A DNA stretch of 64,000 nt from Solibacillus palustris (lineage in GTDB: Bacteria; Bacillota; Bacilli; Bacillales_A; Planococcaceae). A program made the translations under genes and the position numbers. Location of the stretch: assembly GCF_022549215.1 (NCBI RefSeq), contig NZ_JAKZFC010000004.1, forward strand, positions 186,001 through 250,000. Direction: 5' to 3'. The notes under the pieces are model-generated. The model saw nothing but the letters and a program-made list of their open reading frames with translations. It was not told the DNA's origin and searched no databases. This document shows, piece by piece, positions 53,584 to 62,100 of the stretch (positions are counted from its first letter, which is position 1; each line of letters starts with the position of its first letter).

Positions 53584-53845
53584 ACTTACGCCTCGGCGTA
53601 AGTGCGTCCAGATTTTATTGAGCTTGGGGCCACAGGATGTGGGTCAGTCAGCCGTTGTCACACGATGTGACGTCGTTAGGCTGACTTCCTCTTAAAAATC
53701 CCTCTAAAAATCTGTGACATCTGCCATAGGCTTTGGGCCAACACGATGTTGGTCACTTAGGCTTTGCCGCACGATGCGGCGCACTTAGCATAAGTTCATC
53801 TATTAAGCCAGAGTTTGAACCCCACTTAATATAGGATATCCTTGT
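53584..53845. repeat. composite palindromic repeat, long copy (R2)
   Basis: Starts with CACTTACGCC-TC-GGCGTAAGTG (10-bp perfect arms). Then a CAGATTTT / AAAATCTG stem encloses CCACA-GGA-TGTGG and GTCAGCC..GTCACA-CGA-TGTGAC..GGCTGAC. After it come CCAACA-CGA-TGTTGG and GCCGCA-CGA-TGCGGC. It lies between convergent genes. Its far end (GAAGCAAGTTAAA) overlaps the metA stop codon. Confidence 0.85.
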
Positions 53846-53891
53846 AATTCATCCCCCTATTATAGAAGTGCAGGATGAATGCTGAAGCAAG

Positions 53892-54833
53892 TTAAATGTG
53901 AAACTCAATTTGCTCATCTACAAAATGCCAATCATACGGTGTTTCTTGATAAACGTAGTAATTTAACCAATTGTAAAATAATAAATGCGAGTGCGCACGC
54001 CAAACATTTTTAGGTGCTTGTTGTGGGTCATTACTTGGGAAGTAATTAACCGGAACTTCCGTATTTTCTGGATCCTTTGCAATATCGCGGAAATATTCGT
54101 CAGATAGCGTCGTCGCATCATATTCAAGATGCCCTGTAATCATAATATGCTTATTATTTTTCGATTGCGCAATAAATACCCCAGCATCATCTGAATAGCT
54201 AAGTAAGCGTAAATCAGGATGCGCTCTTACTTCATCAATAGACACAGTCGTATGTCGTGAATGCGGTGCTACATATTCATCACTAAAACCTCGCACTAAA
54301 TCAACTGTTAAATCGGTGATAACATGAGAATAAACACCCGAACATTTTTTCGGAAGTTCAAACTTACCAATGCCAAAGTGGTGGTATAACGCTGCTTGTG
54401 CGCCCCAACAGATGTACATAATCGATGTTACATTTTTATCTGCCCAATCCATTACCTTCGTAATCTCTTGCCAATAGCCAACTTCTTCAAATTCCATTTT
54501 TTCAACCGGCGCCCCTGTGATAATTAATCCATCATAGCGACGGTGCTTAATTTCATCAAATGTTTGATAAAATGTATCCAAATGCGATTTTGACACATTT
54601 TTCGATTCATAGGTAGCCGTATTTAAAAATGTAACATCAACTTGAAGTGGCGTATTCCCTAGTAAACGTAATAACTGTAGCTCCGTTTTCTCTTTTTCAG
54701 GCATTAAGTTAAACACCAAAATATTTAATGGTCGGATTTGTTGTGTTTTCGCACGGTCCTCTTCCATCACGAAAATTTTCTCTTGTCTTAATAGCTCACC
54801 AGCCGGTAAACTTTTTGGAATATTAATTGGCAT
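53892..54833 (-). CDS. metA: homoserine O-acyltransferase (MetA type)
   Basis: 313 residues. The class-I amidotransferase-like fold has nucleophile Cys in [10 protein letters not shown] (about 140-149), with His in TGHLEYD and Glu following. The N-terminus [15 protein letters not shown] and the [18 protein letters not shown] motif are diagnostic. It activates homoserine (acetyl- or succinyl-CoA; Bacillales enzymes usually use acetyl-CoA) for methionine synthesis. Directly downstream of an S-box riboswitch, which confirms pathway and regulation. Confidence 0.93.
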   Translation of the reverse strand: MPINIPKSLPAGELLRQEKIFVMEEDRAKTQQIRPLNILVFNLMPEKEKTELQLLRLLGNTPLQVDVTFLNTATYESKNVSKSHLDTFYQTFDEIKHRRYDGLIITGAPVEKMEFEEVGYWQEITKVMDWADKNVTSIMYICWGAQAALYHHFGIGKFELPKKCSGVYSHVITDLTVDLVRGFSDEYVAPHSRHTTVSIDEVRAHPDLRLLSYSDDAGVFIAQSKNNKHIMITGHLEYDATTLSDEYFRDIAKDPENTEVPVNYFPSNDPQQAPKNVWRAHSHLLFYNWLNYYVYQETPYDWHFVDEQIEFHI

Positions 54834-54874
54834 CGCTTGTTCCCCCTAGTTTTTTCTCCATTTTACACAAATCA

Positions 54875-55029
54875 AAAAGCCCCTCATTTCCAGCGTAAAC
54901 AGAAAGGAGGGGCTTTTAAACCGAACTTATCTGCCAAGGGAAGTCCCTTGCTGGAATTAGCACCTTTCTAACCATGTTAGAGGTTGCTGAAACATCAAAG
55001 GGCCAAGTCCCTCCGTTTCTCTTGATAAG
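54875..55029 (-). promoter_or_regulatory. SAM-I (S-box) riboswitch with terminator, upstream of metA
   Basis: Read on the minus strand: CTTATCAAGAGAAACGGAGG, then GGCCCTTTGATGTTTCAGCA, a variable P3/P4 region and GCAGATAAG closing P1 (54926-55029). A strong terminator GAGGGGC / GCCCCTC with T-run (54875-54917) follows. Conserved K-turn and SAM-pocket segments are in place. High SAM should terminate transcription before metA. Confidence 0.93.
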
Positions 55030-55047
55030 GCATATGAAATTGTCATA

Positions 55048-55076
55048 AGTGTACCATGTTAAGATAAATTATGCAA
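55048..55076 (-). promoter_or_regulatory. promoter of the S-box-metA transcript
   Basis: Minus strand -35 TTGCAT (55071-55076), 17-base spacer, -10 TACACT (55048-55053), about 20 bases before the aptamer. Confidence 0.65.
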
Positions 55077-55091
55077 TAATTCTAATAATAA

Positions 55092-55832
55092 TTATATTGC
55101 CTTTTCAAACTCAAACAATAATGCTTCTAGCTTTGCATCCCACTCACCCGTTAGCGTATTATACACACGGGCAAACTGTTGATTTTCCGCATCGTTATGT
55201 GCCATAAAGCAAATGACCGGCACATCATTAATTTGTACAGATAATGAACTCACAACACTTGAAATCGATGATGGCACTTCACCTTCAGCTAAAGGCTGCT
55301 CTGATAATTGTTGTTGAATATACTGTACCAGTATAGCTTCATCCATTTCTTCAATCTCTTCAGAATCTATTGTCGGAAATACTTCCGGAAACTGCTCCAA
55401 TTCTTCAAATTGCTCTAAATCTCCCTCTAAAATGGCTTCATGCAAGGGGCTATATTGTACAAAATAGCTTGTTTCATCAAGCTCCTCTTCAAAAATACCA
55501 CTTGCTAATTGTGCCTCACCTTTAGCAGTTAGTGAGAAAGCCTCTTCTTTTTTAATCATACCTAGGCTCAGCATTTTATTCGTTAAATCATGAATAAATA
55601 GCGGTTCTACAAGTAAAATATCCGCTAAAAGCTCTGCATTTGTAAGCCTTGCTTTGTTTAATGAAATCAGCATCATCTTCATCAAAATATCCATCGCATT
55701 ACGCATGACAGGGTGGTAAATGACTTCAAGTGTATGCACTGGAATGGAAAAGATCATTTGCTTTTCTATCGATACATCCTTTTGCTGCAAAATTTGTTGC
55801 TGCAATTTATCTGTTAAGCTTTGTAAATCCAT
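55092..55832 (-). CDS. protein of unknown function with a winged-helix-like N-terminus
   Basis: 246 residues. The N-terminal ~110 residues look like a winged helix (NAELLADILLVEPLFIHDLT, then SLTAKGEAQLASG). The middle is strongly acidic (about 115-175, FEEELDETSYF, LEQFEELEQFPE, EEIEEMDE), and the C-terminal part is mixed alpha/beta. No catalytic motif. It is downstream of the large helicase gene with one repeat element between, so the two may be cotranscribed and act together (inference). Confidence 0.6.
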   Translation of the reverse strand: MDLQSLTDKLQQQILQQKDVSIEKQMIFSIPVHTLEVIYHPVMRNAMDILMKMMLISLNKARLTNAELLADILLVEPLFIHDLTNKMLSLGMIKKEEAFSLTAKGEAQLASGIFEEELDETSYFVQYSPLHEAILEGDLEQFEELEQFPEVFPTIDSEEIEEMDEAILVQYIQQQLSEQPLAEGEVPSSISSVVSSLSVQINDVPVICFMAHNDAENQQFARVYNTLTGEWDAKLEALLFEFEKAI

Positions 55833-55846
55833 AGGTTACTCCTTAT

Positions 55847-56092
55847 CAATTACGCCGAGGCGTAATTGCGTCTAGATTTTTTTTGAGCTTGGGGCCACAG
55901 GTCGTGGGTCAGTCAGCCGTTGTCACACGATGTGACGTCGTTAGGCTGACTTCCTATTTAAAATCCCCTCTAAAAATCTGTGACATCCGCCGGGGGGTTG
56001 GGCCAACACGATGTTGGTCACTCAGGCGTTGCCGCACGACGCGGTGTTCTTAGCCTGAGTTCATCTGCTTCACCCTCTTCTGAAGCAAGTTA
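55847..56092. repeat. composite palindromic repeat, long copy (R3)
   Basis: Same modules as R2. CAATTACGCC-GA-GGCGTAATTG, CCACAG-GTCGTGG, GTCAGCC..GTCACA-CGA-TGTGAC..GGCTGAC, CCAACA-CGA-TGTTGG and GCCGCA-CGA-CGCGGT. Its end (GAAGCAAGTTAAA) overlaps the stop codon of the helicase gene exactly as R2 does with metA. Confidence 0.85.
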
Positions 56093-59000
56093 AACCGCGT
56101 AATATCCGTTTTGCTGCTTTACGGTATCTAATACATGCCCATACATTGTACGTACTTTTTCAGCTTTCGGGCGCTCGGTAAACATTTTACTACTACCAAT
56201 CATAATAAGTAGTTCACGCGCGCGCGATAATGCAACATTTAAACGACGATAATCCTTCGCGAATCCGATATCACCGCGCTCATTTTCATGATTCCTCACC
56301 ATACTAACGAGTATTACATCCATCTCCATTCCTTGGAACTTATCGACAGAACCTGTTCGAATGTGTAAATGTGGCACATGAAGCTCCTGCTCAATTAATC
56401 GATTAACTCGCTTTACTTGTTCAGCGTAGAATGAGATTACACCAACTGATTTACATGCATCTGGTGCGATTAAACCGTCTGCCTTCGCTTGTGCAGTAGC
56501 ATCATTTATTTCGATTAACTGCGCTTTAATTTGAGCTAGCTCAGCTTCATTATATAAACTCGAACCTTCTTTCATACGTTGTTCAAAGTTTGCCTGCTCA
56601 TTCGCAATATCGAGCCATAGTAAATGATGATGGCGTGAAATTTTTGGAGTCGATAAATAATGATCACGTACTGCATCGGAATCATCTAAACCGCATTGCA
56701 AGCGTTCAGATTCCTGCTCGTAAAATGGAGTAATGGTTTCCATAATATTCGCATGCATACGATATTGTAACGCTAACATCGTTTTGTTTTGCTGCGGTAA
56801 GTTATTATATAATCGCTCAAATAATGATTCTTCAAGTAACTTTTCAAGCTCTCGTTTTTCTTCAAATGTCGTACTTTCCTTCACGACTTGCTCTAATGTT
56901 TCCTCAAATGTAGCATCACCGACAAGTGGTGGTAGCTGATGATGATCTCCTACTAGGATAATTTTTGCCCCTTTTAGCATTGGTAAGAGTAGTTCAGGTG
57001 GCGTTGCTTTTGACACTTCATCAATAATAACTACATCAAATGTTGGATAATTATCCATGAACTCTTTATTGGCAGACGCTACACATGTTGTACCAATCAC
57101 ATTTGCATGTTTTACATACAGCTTGCGAATTTCGTCTAAATCATGCTCGTTTGCTTCGTTTAATAAACCATGCCATTCATTTTGTAGCTCTGCTGTTACA
57201 GGTAATAAGTCGATTTTCACTTGCAATGTGGCAATCATTTCTTGTAAACGTTCGATTTGTGCATTTACTTCGAGAATCGCTTGCTCTGGATTGGATTTTG
57301 TTAATTGCTCCAATTCTGCGCGACGTTTTTCATGTTGTACGCCATCACTATTGAAATGTTTAAAACGAGTTGTCATCTCTTCGACTGTTGTTGTACCGAG
57401 TGCAATTTGTTCGTTGAGCACAGAAAGTTCTTGTGATTTTTTTGCAAATTGAGTATCAAGCTTTTCGCGGTTTTGGCGCTGCGTTTCCACTTTCACTTGC
57501 TCAAGTTCATTTGATGCCAACGTTTCTTGTAATTGTGCCAACGTTTGCGTAATGTCGATTGAACCGTTGATGCGATCTTTTAGCGCTTGCAATTGATTGT
57601 CATACGTTGTCGCTTCAGTTTGTAACTTTGTTAATAGCTCCACCTTCACGTCATTTTGCTCTTTAAATTGTAAAATGATTTCTTCTTTTAGCTTTTCAAA
57701 AATAAGCACGGTTTCACGAATAGCGTCCATATATTTTTCGTTTAGCTGTTCCATGTATTGCATACGTAAATGAATGCCCTGTATCGAACGCGCACCATTT
57801 TGCACATTGACTTTACGTTCAGCAAATGCTCGGCTTAGCTTCGATAAAAATTCCTGTACCTCGTCTAATGAATAATGGTGATTCATCGCTAACTTCTCGG
57901 CATTAACATGAATACCTAGCGCGGTCTCACTATATTTTAACGCCTTTTCTAGTCGTTCTATTACGTCTTTAATCGGCTTGTATTGTTCCATTTGCGGCTG
58001 AATGCGGTCGAGCGCTGTCAGTAATCGGTCCATCGCATAATTTCGGCGTATATCATACTGCTGCATAAATTCTTCAATTTCATACACCTTTTTAAGTGAA
58101 GCTATTTTTTCAATAAGTGGATCAACATTTGCTGTTTCATTTGCACGCTCAATTTTTACCATCACTGTTTGTTTCCGAGATTGGAATTGTTCAATTTGAG
58201 CACGGAGCTGACTTTGCTCAATATGCAGCTTCATTTCGATTTGTTGTTCAGTTAATTGCTGTTCTTTTTCATCTAATTGCGCCAATGTTAAGCTGTCCGT
58301 TCGCTGCTGTTCAAAATTACTTACTGCTTCCGCAACAGATAGATGTGTTTGCTGTAGCTTTTCTAGCTTGCGTTCATTCTCTTCTAGCTCTTTTTTACAT
58401 GCTGTGAGCTCTTTTTTTAACGCGTTAATTTTTTCGGCTAACACATGAAGCTCGGCTTTAGCGGCTTCTTTTTGCTCGATTTGCTGTTGTAGCGCTGTTT
58501 GTTCTTGTTCTAGTGCTGTAATTTCTGTTGTTTTTTCATCAATCTCGGCGAATAATAATTGCTCTTTTTGCGTGTGTAATGAGATTTCGTGACCTATTGC
58601 CTCAAATGTTTGCTGTTGCCAATAACTCGCTACATTTTCCTCGATGAATTTCTTGCCTTCTTCTTCAATACTTTCCGTTCGACCATAACGTAAAATGCGA
58701 ATGTCTTTATTTGATAGGAGACGACTTAGTGCGTTATCAACTGCTAAGTTGGACTGCGAGGCGACAAGCGTCTTCAAACCAGCCTTAGCATTTTGATAGC
58801 AAATTTCTGAAATCACGGTAGTTTTCCCAGTACCTGGTGGGCCTTGAATCACATATAAATCCTCAGCGCTCATTGCACCTTCAACTGCCTGCTGCTGATA
58901 TTCATTCAGTCGATTATGAAAATCAAGTGGAATGGTTGATTTCCGATCGGCAATGGTTGGCTTGTCTTCAAATAATATCGTTTCTAAATTGGCATTTGCA

Positions 59001-59836
59001 GCTAAGCCTTCTTTTAAACGCTCAAAACCTTTCAATAATCGCTTTAACTGCGATTTCGTTGCTGCATTTGAAAATTCAATGTCTTCCGATTGGAATTGTA
59101 ATTCATTTCTACGTGCTAAATTACTATAAAACGGCTTCAATGCAATTTCGACTGTATTTTCATTGCGGCGAACTTTCGCTACATCGCCGATTTCTTGAAT
59201 ATAGCCGCGCAAACGAGCACTCAATCCATCTAACTGCTTCCATTGCTTATTGTCTAATGTCGAAATACGAAATGTCGCATGGCTAAAGTCAGCATCATAA
59301 GTGACATTAGAAAAACGCGCATGAATATCTTCTATATCCGCGTTTTTATTTAACACTTTTAAATACCCTTCCCAGCTCGAAATACGTTTATTTACATAGT
59401 CAAAACGTTCCTGTGCAATTGGTAACTCATCTAGAACTTTCATAAAAGATTCATTGTATGTATGACCACTAATGCGTGATGCAACAAAATGTAGTTTCAT
59501 CGTAGCACGACGATTTGTGACAACAGGTGTGCCTTTACCACGAGTACGGAAGCTTTTTGCAACAAGTCCATTTTTTTTATCAAAAACGCAGTCCATTATG
59601 ACAACACGTTCATCAAATTTGTTTTTTAGTTTTAAGTTTTTATCATTGTCGAAATAAATTGTTACGTGTAGTTGCTCATCTTCAACGGAAACTTTTTCAA
59701 TTGCAACAATGAAATATTGCTGTAAATTAAAAAAGGCGTGTTCATCTGGAACATGCTCCTTCATCGCTTCACGCGCGGTATTTGTAAGTAAAATGTGACA
59801 TCTGGTTTGCACTGTGGCGATTATTTTCGGTGCCAT
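56090..59836 (-). CDS. large superfamily 1 helicase (UPF1/DNA2-like) with coiled-coil insertion
   Basis: 1248 residues from ATG 59836 (SD GAGGAGGTG). N-terminal ~300 residues are of unknown fold. Walker A GPPGTGKTT lies at about 333-341. A ~450-residue, Gln/Glu-rich coiled coil interrupts the motor. The rest of the motor follows: DEVSKATPPELL (motif II), GDHHQLPP (III), QYRMH (IV), DKFQGMEMDVILVS (V) and NVALSRARELL (VI). All motor motifs are intact, so it likely translocates on DNA or RNA. Role unknown. The coiled coil suggests a long arm or dimerisation, as in SMC/Rad50-like remodelers. Confidence 0.88.
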   Translation of the reverse strand: MAPKIIATVQTRCHILLTNTAREAMKEHVPDEHAFFNLQQYFIVAIEKVSVEDEQLHVTIYFDNDKNLKLKNKFDERVVIMDCVFDKKNGLVAKSFRTRGKGTPVVTNRRATMKLHFVASRISGHTYNESFMKVLDELPIAQERFDYVNKRISSWEGYLKVLNKNADIEDIHARFSNVTYDADFSHATFRISTLDNKQWKQLDGLSARLRGYIQEIGDVAKVRRNENTVEIALKPFYSNLARRNELQFQSEDIEFSNAATKSQLKRLLKGFERLKEGLAANANLETILFEDKPTIADRKSTIPLDFHNRLNEYQQQAVEGAMSAEDLYVIQGPPGTGKTTVISEICYQNAKAGLKTLVASQSNLAVDNALSRLLSNKDIRILRYGRTESIEEEGKKFIEENVASYWQQQTFEAIGHEISLHTQKEQLLFAEIDEKTTEITALEQEQTALQQQIEQKEAAKAELHVLAEKINALKKELTACKKELEENERKLEKLQQTHLSVAEAVSNFEQQRTDSLTLAQLDEKEQQLTEQQIEMKLHIEQSQLRAQIEQFQSRKQTVMVKIERANETANVDPLIEKIASLKKVYEIEEFMQQYDIRRNYAMDRLLTALDRIQPQMEQYKPIKDVIERLEKALKYSETALGIHVNAEKLAMNHHYSLDEVQEFLSKLSRAFAERKVNVQNGARSIQGIHLRMQYMEQLNEKYMDAIRETVLIFEKLKEEIILQFKEQNDVKVELLTKLQTEATTYDNQLQALKDRINGSIDITQTLAQLQETLASNELEQVKVETQRQNREKLDTQFAKKSQELSVLNEQIALGTTTVEEMTTRFKHFNSDGVQHEKRRAELEQLTKSNPEQAILEVNAQIERLQEMIATLQVKIDLLPVTAELQNEWHGLLNEANEHDLDEIRKLYVKHANVIGTTCVASANKEFMDNYPTFDVVIIDEVSKATPPELLLPMLKGAKIILVGDHHQLPPLVGDATFEETLEQVVKESTTFEEKRELEKLLEESLFERLYNNLPQQNKTMLALQYRMHANIMETITPFYEQESERLQCGLDDSDAVRDHYLSTPKISRHHHLLWLDIANEQANFEQRMKEGSSLYNEAELAQIKAQLIEINDATAQAKADGLIAPDACKSVGVISFYAEQVKRVNRLIEQELHVPHLHIRTGSVDKFQGMEMDVILVSMVRNHENERGDIGFAKDYRRLNVALSRARELLIMIGSSKMFTERPKAEKVRTMYGHVLDTVKQQNGYYAV

Positions 59837-59906
59837 GAACACACCTCCTCGTTGTTTTAGTCATAACGTTTATTATAACAACTTTACAAGTTTCTATAAA
59901 GGAAAA

Positions 59907-59935
59907 ATGCCCTGTTTATTTAAAACAGGACATGT
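59907..59935 (-). terminator. terminator of the thioesterase gene
   Basis: CCTGTTT / AAACAGG stem just past the stop at 59945 on the minus strand, with A/T-rich flanks. Confidence 0.6.
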
Positions 59936-59944
59936 TTGATCATA

Positions 59945-60364
59945 CTAAAATTTTGCAACTTCTGCGTATTTGGCATCCCAATCTGGGTCTATTTTCTTTA
60001 ATGCTACTGGACGGAAATTTTCTTTTTTCACTAAAATATGAACCGATTTCGCTGTAACCGCAACTGTGCCATCTTCATGTGAAATTTCATAGCCATATGT
60101 AGTACGTAAATTTGTGTGTTCTTCAATCCACGTACGAACTGTTGCTGTTTGACCGTAACGCATTGCCGCCTTGTATTGAATTGAAAAATCCATTACCGGC
60201 GATAAAAAGCCATCATCTTCAAGTTTTGCATAATCAAAACCCAAATCCTTCACAATTTTCGTACGCCCTAGCTCGCACCAAATTAAATAATTGGCATGAT
60301 ACACAACACCCATCTGATCTGTCTCGGCATATCGTACATCTACTGTTGTTTCTGAAATAAACAT
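59945..60364 (-). CDS. acyl-CoA thioesterase, 4HBT (YbgC/FadM) family
   Basis: 139 residues from ATG 60364 (SD AGAGGTG); the frame extends to 60457 without an SD. Hot-dog fold with the catalytic-aspartate motif YAETDQMGVVYHANYLIWCE at about 10-29 and the central helix that follows. Such enzymes hydrolyse short- or medium-chain acyl-CoAs. Its own transcript, divergent from nothing nearby. Confidence 0.88.
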   Translation of the reverse strand: MFISETTVDVRYAETDQMGVVYHANYLIWCELGRTKIVKDLGFDYAKLEDDGFLSPVMDFSIQYKAAMRYGQTATVRTWIEEHTNLRTTYGYEISHEDGTVAVTAKSVHILVKKENFRPVALKKIDPDWDAKYAEVAKF

Positions 60365-60549
60365 TTCTTTCACCTCTAGGGGTATTATAGCGTGAAAAAC
60401 GTTGGTATGTAATGATTTTTGGTGAAAACTTTTTTGTATAGCTTTTACCGCCAGCAAAATACAGACAGCAGCTTCAACAAGTTATGACTTTTACAAAGGA
60501 TACATGGTACATATTAAAGTCTACCTAAAGCTCTTTACGAAAGAACACA

Positions 60550-60939
60550 TTAGTTTTTAATCATTTTGGTTAATAAAGAGCGTTGTATAGAAGTATAAAA
60601 TAGTATAACTACGATTGGGCAAATAATTAAAAATATAACCAAATTAATTGCATTCAGTTCTTGCATCAGTGAGAACTCCCCCCACTCCAAAATAATCCTA
60701 ACAAGTAACCCAATTAGATTAATAATAAATGTTAAAACTAGAACTAATAAAGGGCGATACTTATAGAATGCGACGAAAACATAACTTACGAAAAAGTAAC
60801 TCATAACAGTTAGTATCACTAATGGGAAAAAATTGGATAGGTTAATTGGGAATATTAGCGCTCCAATAAATACAAGGTATGAAAAAACAATATATTTAAT
60901 AAATTTATTTTTTTCTATCATTTCGAGATCAGCAGTCAT
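60550..60939 (-). CDS. four-helix membrane protein, function unknown
   Basis: 129 residues, ATG 60939 behind AAAGGGGAATTT. Four hydrophobic helices are spread over the length, with short charged N- and C-termini (KNKFIK, LLTKMIKN). No motif recognised. It sits at the edge of the IS3/Kiwa island and its A/T content is high, so it may belong to the accessory segment. Confidence 0.6.
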   Translation of the reverse strand: MTADLEMIEKNKFIKYIVFSYLVFIGALIFPINLSNFFPLVILTVMSYFFVSYVFVAFYKYRPLLVLVLTFIINLIGLLVRIILEWGEFSLMQELNAINLVIFLIICPIVVILFYTSIQRSLLTKMIKN

Positions 60940-61021
60940 GATTTAAATTCCCCTTTCATAGTAATTTTTTATTTCTACAATTTAGTATTTGTATAGTCTG
61001 TTTCACTCTAATATAATTTTT

Positions 61022-61165
61022 CTAATATTTTGTCAAGTTTGCTGAAAGTCCTTCCGAAATTTCTTCAAGATCTCCATTTAAGTAATCATAAATACTTGAA
61101 GGAAACCCCTTTTCTCCATTTGCTGATGACTATTTGCTACTAAAACAATTTGGTATGCATCTGTA
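61022..61165 (-). pseudogene. C-terminal gene remnant of unknown family
   Basis: The minus strand reads GFPSSIYDYLNGDLEEISEG LSANLTKY-stop in one frame; the preceding TDAYQIVLVANSHQ is in a second frame. This is coding-like text with a frameshift and no start. It abuts the IS3 remnant, so it was probably cut by that element. Identity not recognised. Confidence 0.45.
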
Positions 61166-61290
61166 ATGTGACCGCTAAAAGTTAGACACGGTTATTTCAT
61201 CTAGGCAGCTTGGGTAAACTGAGTTCGGTAATGCACCGGATTCAATTTTAATTTTGCCTTAATCCGTTTCGTGTTGGAAGGGCTAATCTC
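61166..61290 (-). mobile_element. IS3-family (IS150-like) right-end remnant
   Basis: The minus strand encodes SPSNTKRIKAKLKLNPVHYR then TQFTQAA-stop (stop at 61201), which is the conserved C-terminus of IS3-family OrfB transposases. It is followed by the GTGTCTAACTTTT...GTCAC end sequence. Only this tail remains. No left end or OrfA was found in the window. Confidence 0.8.
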
Positions 61291-61496
61291 TCCCACCCCT
61301 TATTTCCATTTTATCGTAAATATAAGGCAATTCTATAACACTTTTCTGCCTTCAATAGTACGCACCCTCTCTTAACTGCGAAAGAATTAAGTGCTCATCA
61401 CCCTTAGGATTTCTAGGTTTAGCCATATCTTCTAACCACACCTCCAACATTTGTTTGTTTTGTAAACACCCCATTATGCTAGTTGCATAGTGAAAA

Positions 61497-61520
61497 TAAA
61501 AAACACCCCTAGGGATGTTT
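61497..61520 (-). terminator. terminator of the kwaB-kwaA operon
   Basis: Minus strand AAACATCCC-TAG-GGGTGTTT (one wobble), then TTTATTTTC, about 15 bases after the kwaA-like stop. Confidence 0.65.
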
Positions 61521-61534
61521 GAAAAAAATCTATA

Positions 61535-62080
61535 TTATTTTCTGTGTAAATAAATATTGATACCTAGTTGCTTTACAGCTAATTCCTTGTTTCCTCTTTC
61601 CATTCTAATAAAATAATCTGGATTTTCTTTAGAAATTATAATCCTTCCGAGTTCGTCCTCGTATATATTCCAACCAAACAATAAAAAAGTTATGTTGATA
61701 TGAAGCATGTTTGATTTCACATATAAAAAACCAATTAAAGTAAACAAAATAGCATTTGTTATCAGCGTGCTTATTTCTTCCATCTTTATAGCCAATAACG
61801 GTACTATATATGTAACTAAATAACTTAAAGTCTCTTCGTTTTTTCTTGAAACCCTTTTACTAACGATATCATCGTTACATTCACATTTATTTATATACAC
61901 CAATGGTAAAAATGACAGTATAAATAATACAATTAAAATTATATAAACCGTCAGATCAACCTTATCCTGAATAATCGAATTTATATCAAAATTTTTATAG
62001 GGTAGTATTGAAAGTGCCACTATCAAGTATAAGGGCGAATATGACGAAATAAAAAGAAACATTTTAAATAAATTTGTCAA
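61535..62080 (-). CDS. kwaA: KwaA-like transmembrane subunit of a Kiwa-type anti-phage system
   Basis: 181 residues from TTG 62080; purine-rich AAGGGGAGGGG serves as SD, 20 bases after the kwaB stop. About four membrane helices (6-28, 47-68, 88-105, 112-132). The segment LSYLVTYIVPLLAIK and NMLHINITFLLFGWNIYE resembles the conserved end of KwaA proteins. In Kiwa, KwaA is the membrane sensor. The assignment relies mainly on the DUF4868-like neighbour and this pattern. The order here is B then A, the reverse of the described E. coli operon. Confidence 0.6.
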   Translation of the reverse strand: MTNLFKMFLFISSYSPLYLIVALSILPYKNFDINSIIQDKVDLTVYIILIVLFILSFLPLVYINKCECNDDIVSKRVSRKNEETLSYLVTYIVPLLAIKMEEISTLITNAILFTLIGFLYVKSNMLHINITFLLFGWNIYEDELGRIIISKENPDYFIRMERGNKELAVKQLGINIYLHRK

Positions 62081-62100
62081 TTTCCCCTCCCCTTCCACAA

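Noticed and set aside
53584-56092. CRISPR array
   Set aside because: The repeated elements are only two long copies 2.2 kb apart with internal hairpins, not short direct repeats with spacers. No array found anywhere in the window.
57057-57452. 131-codon plus-strand frame
   Set aside because: Antisense shadow of the SF1 helicase coiled coil; no SD or conserved motif.
58837-59286. 149-codon plus-strand frame
   Set aside because: Antisense to the helicase N-terminal part; no start signal.
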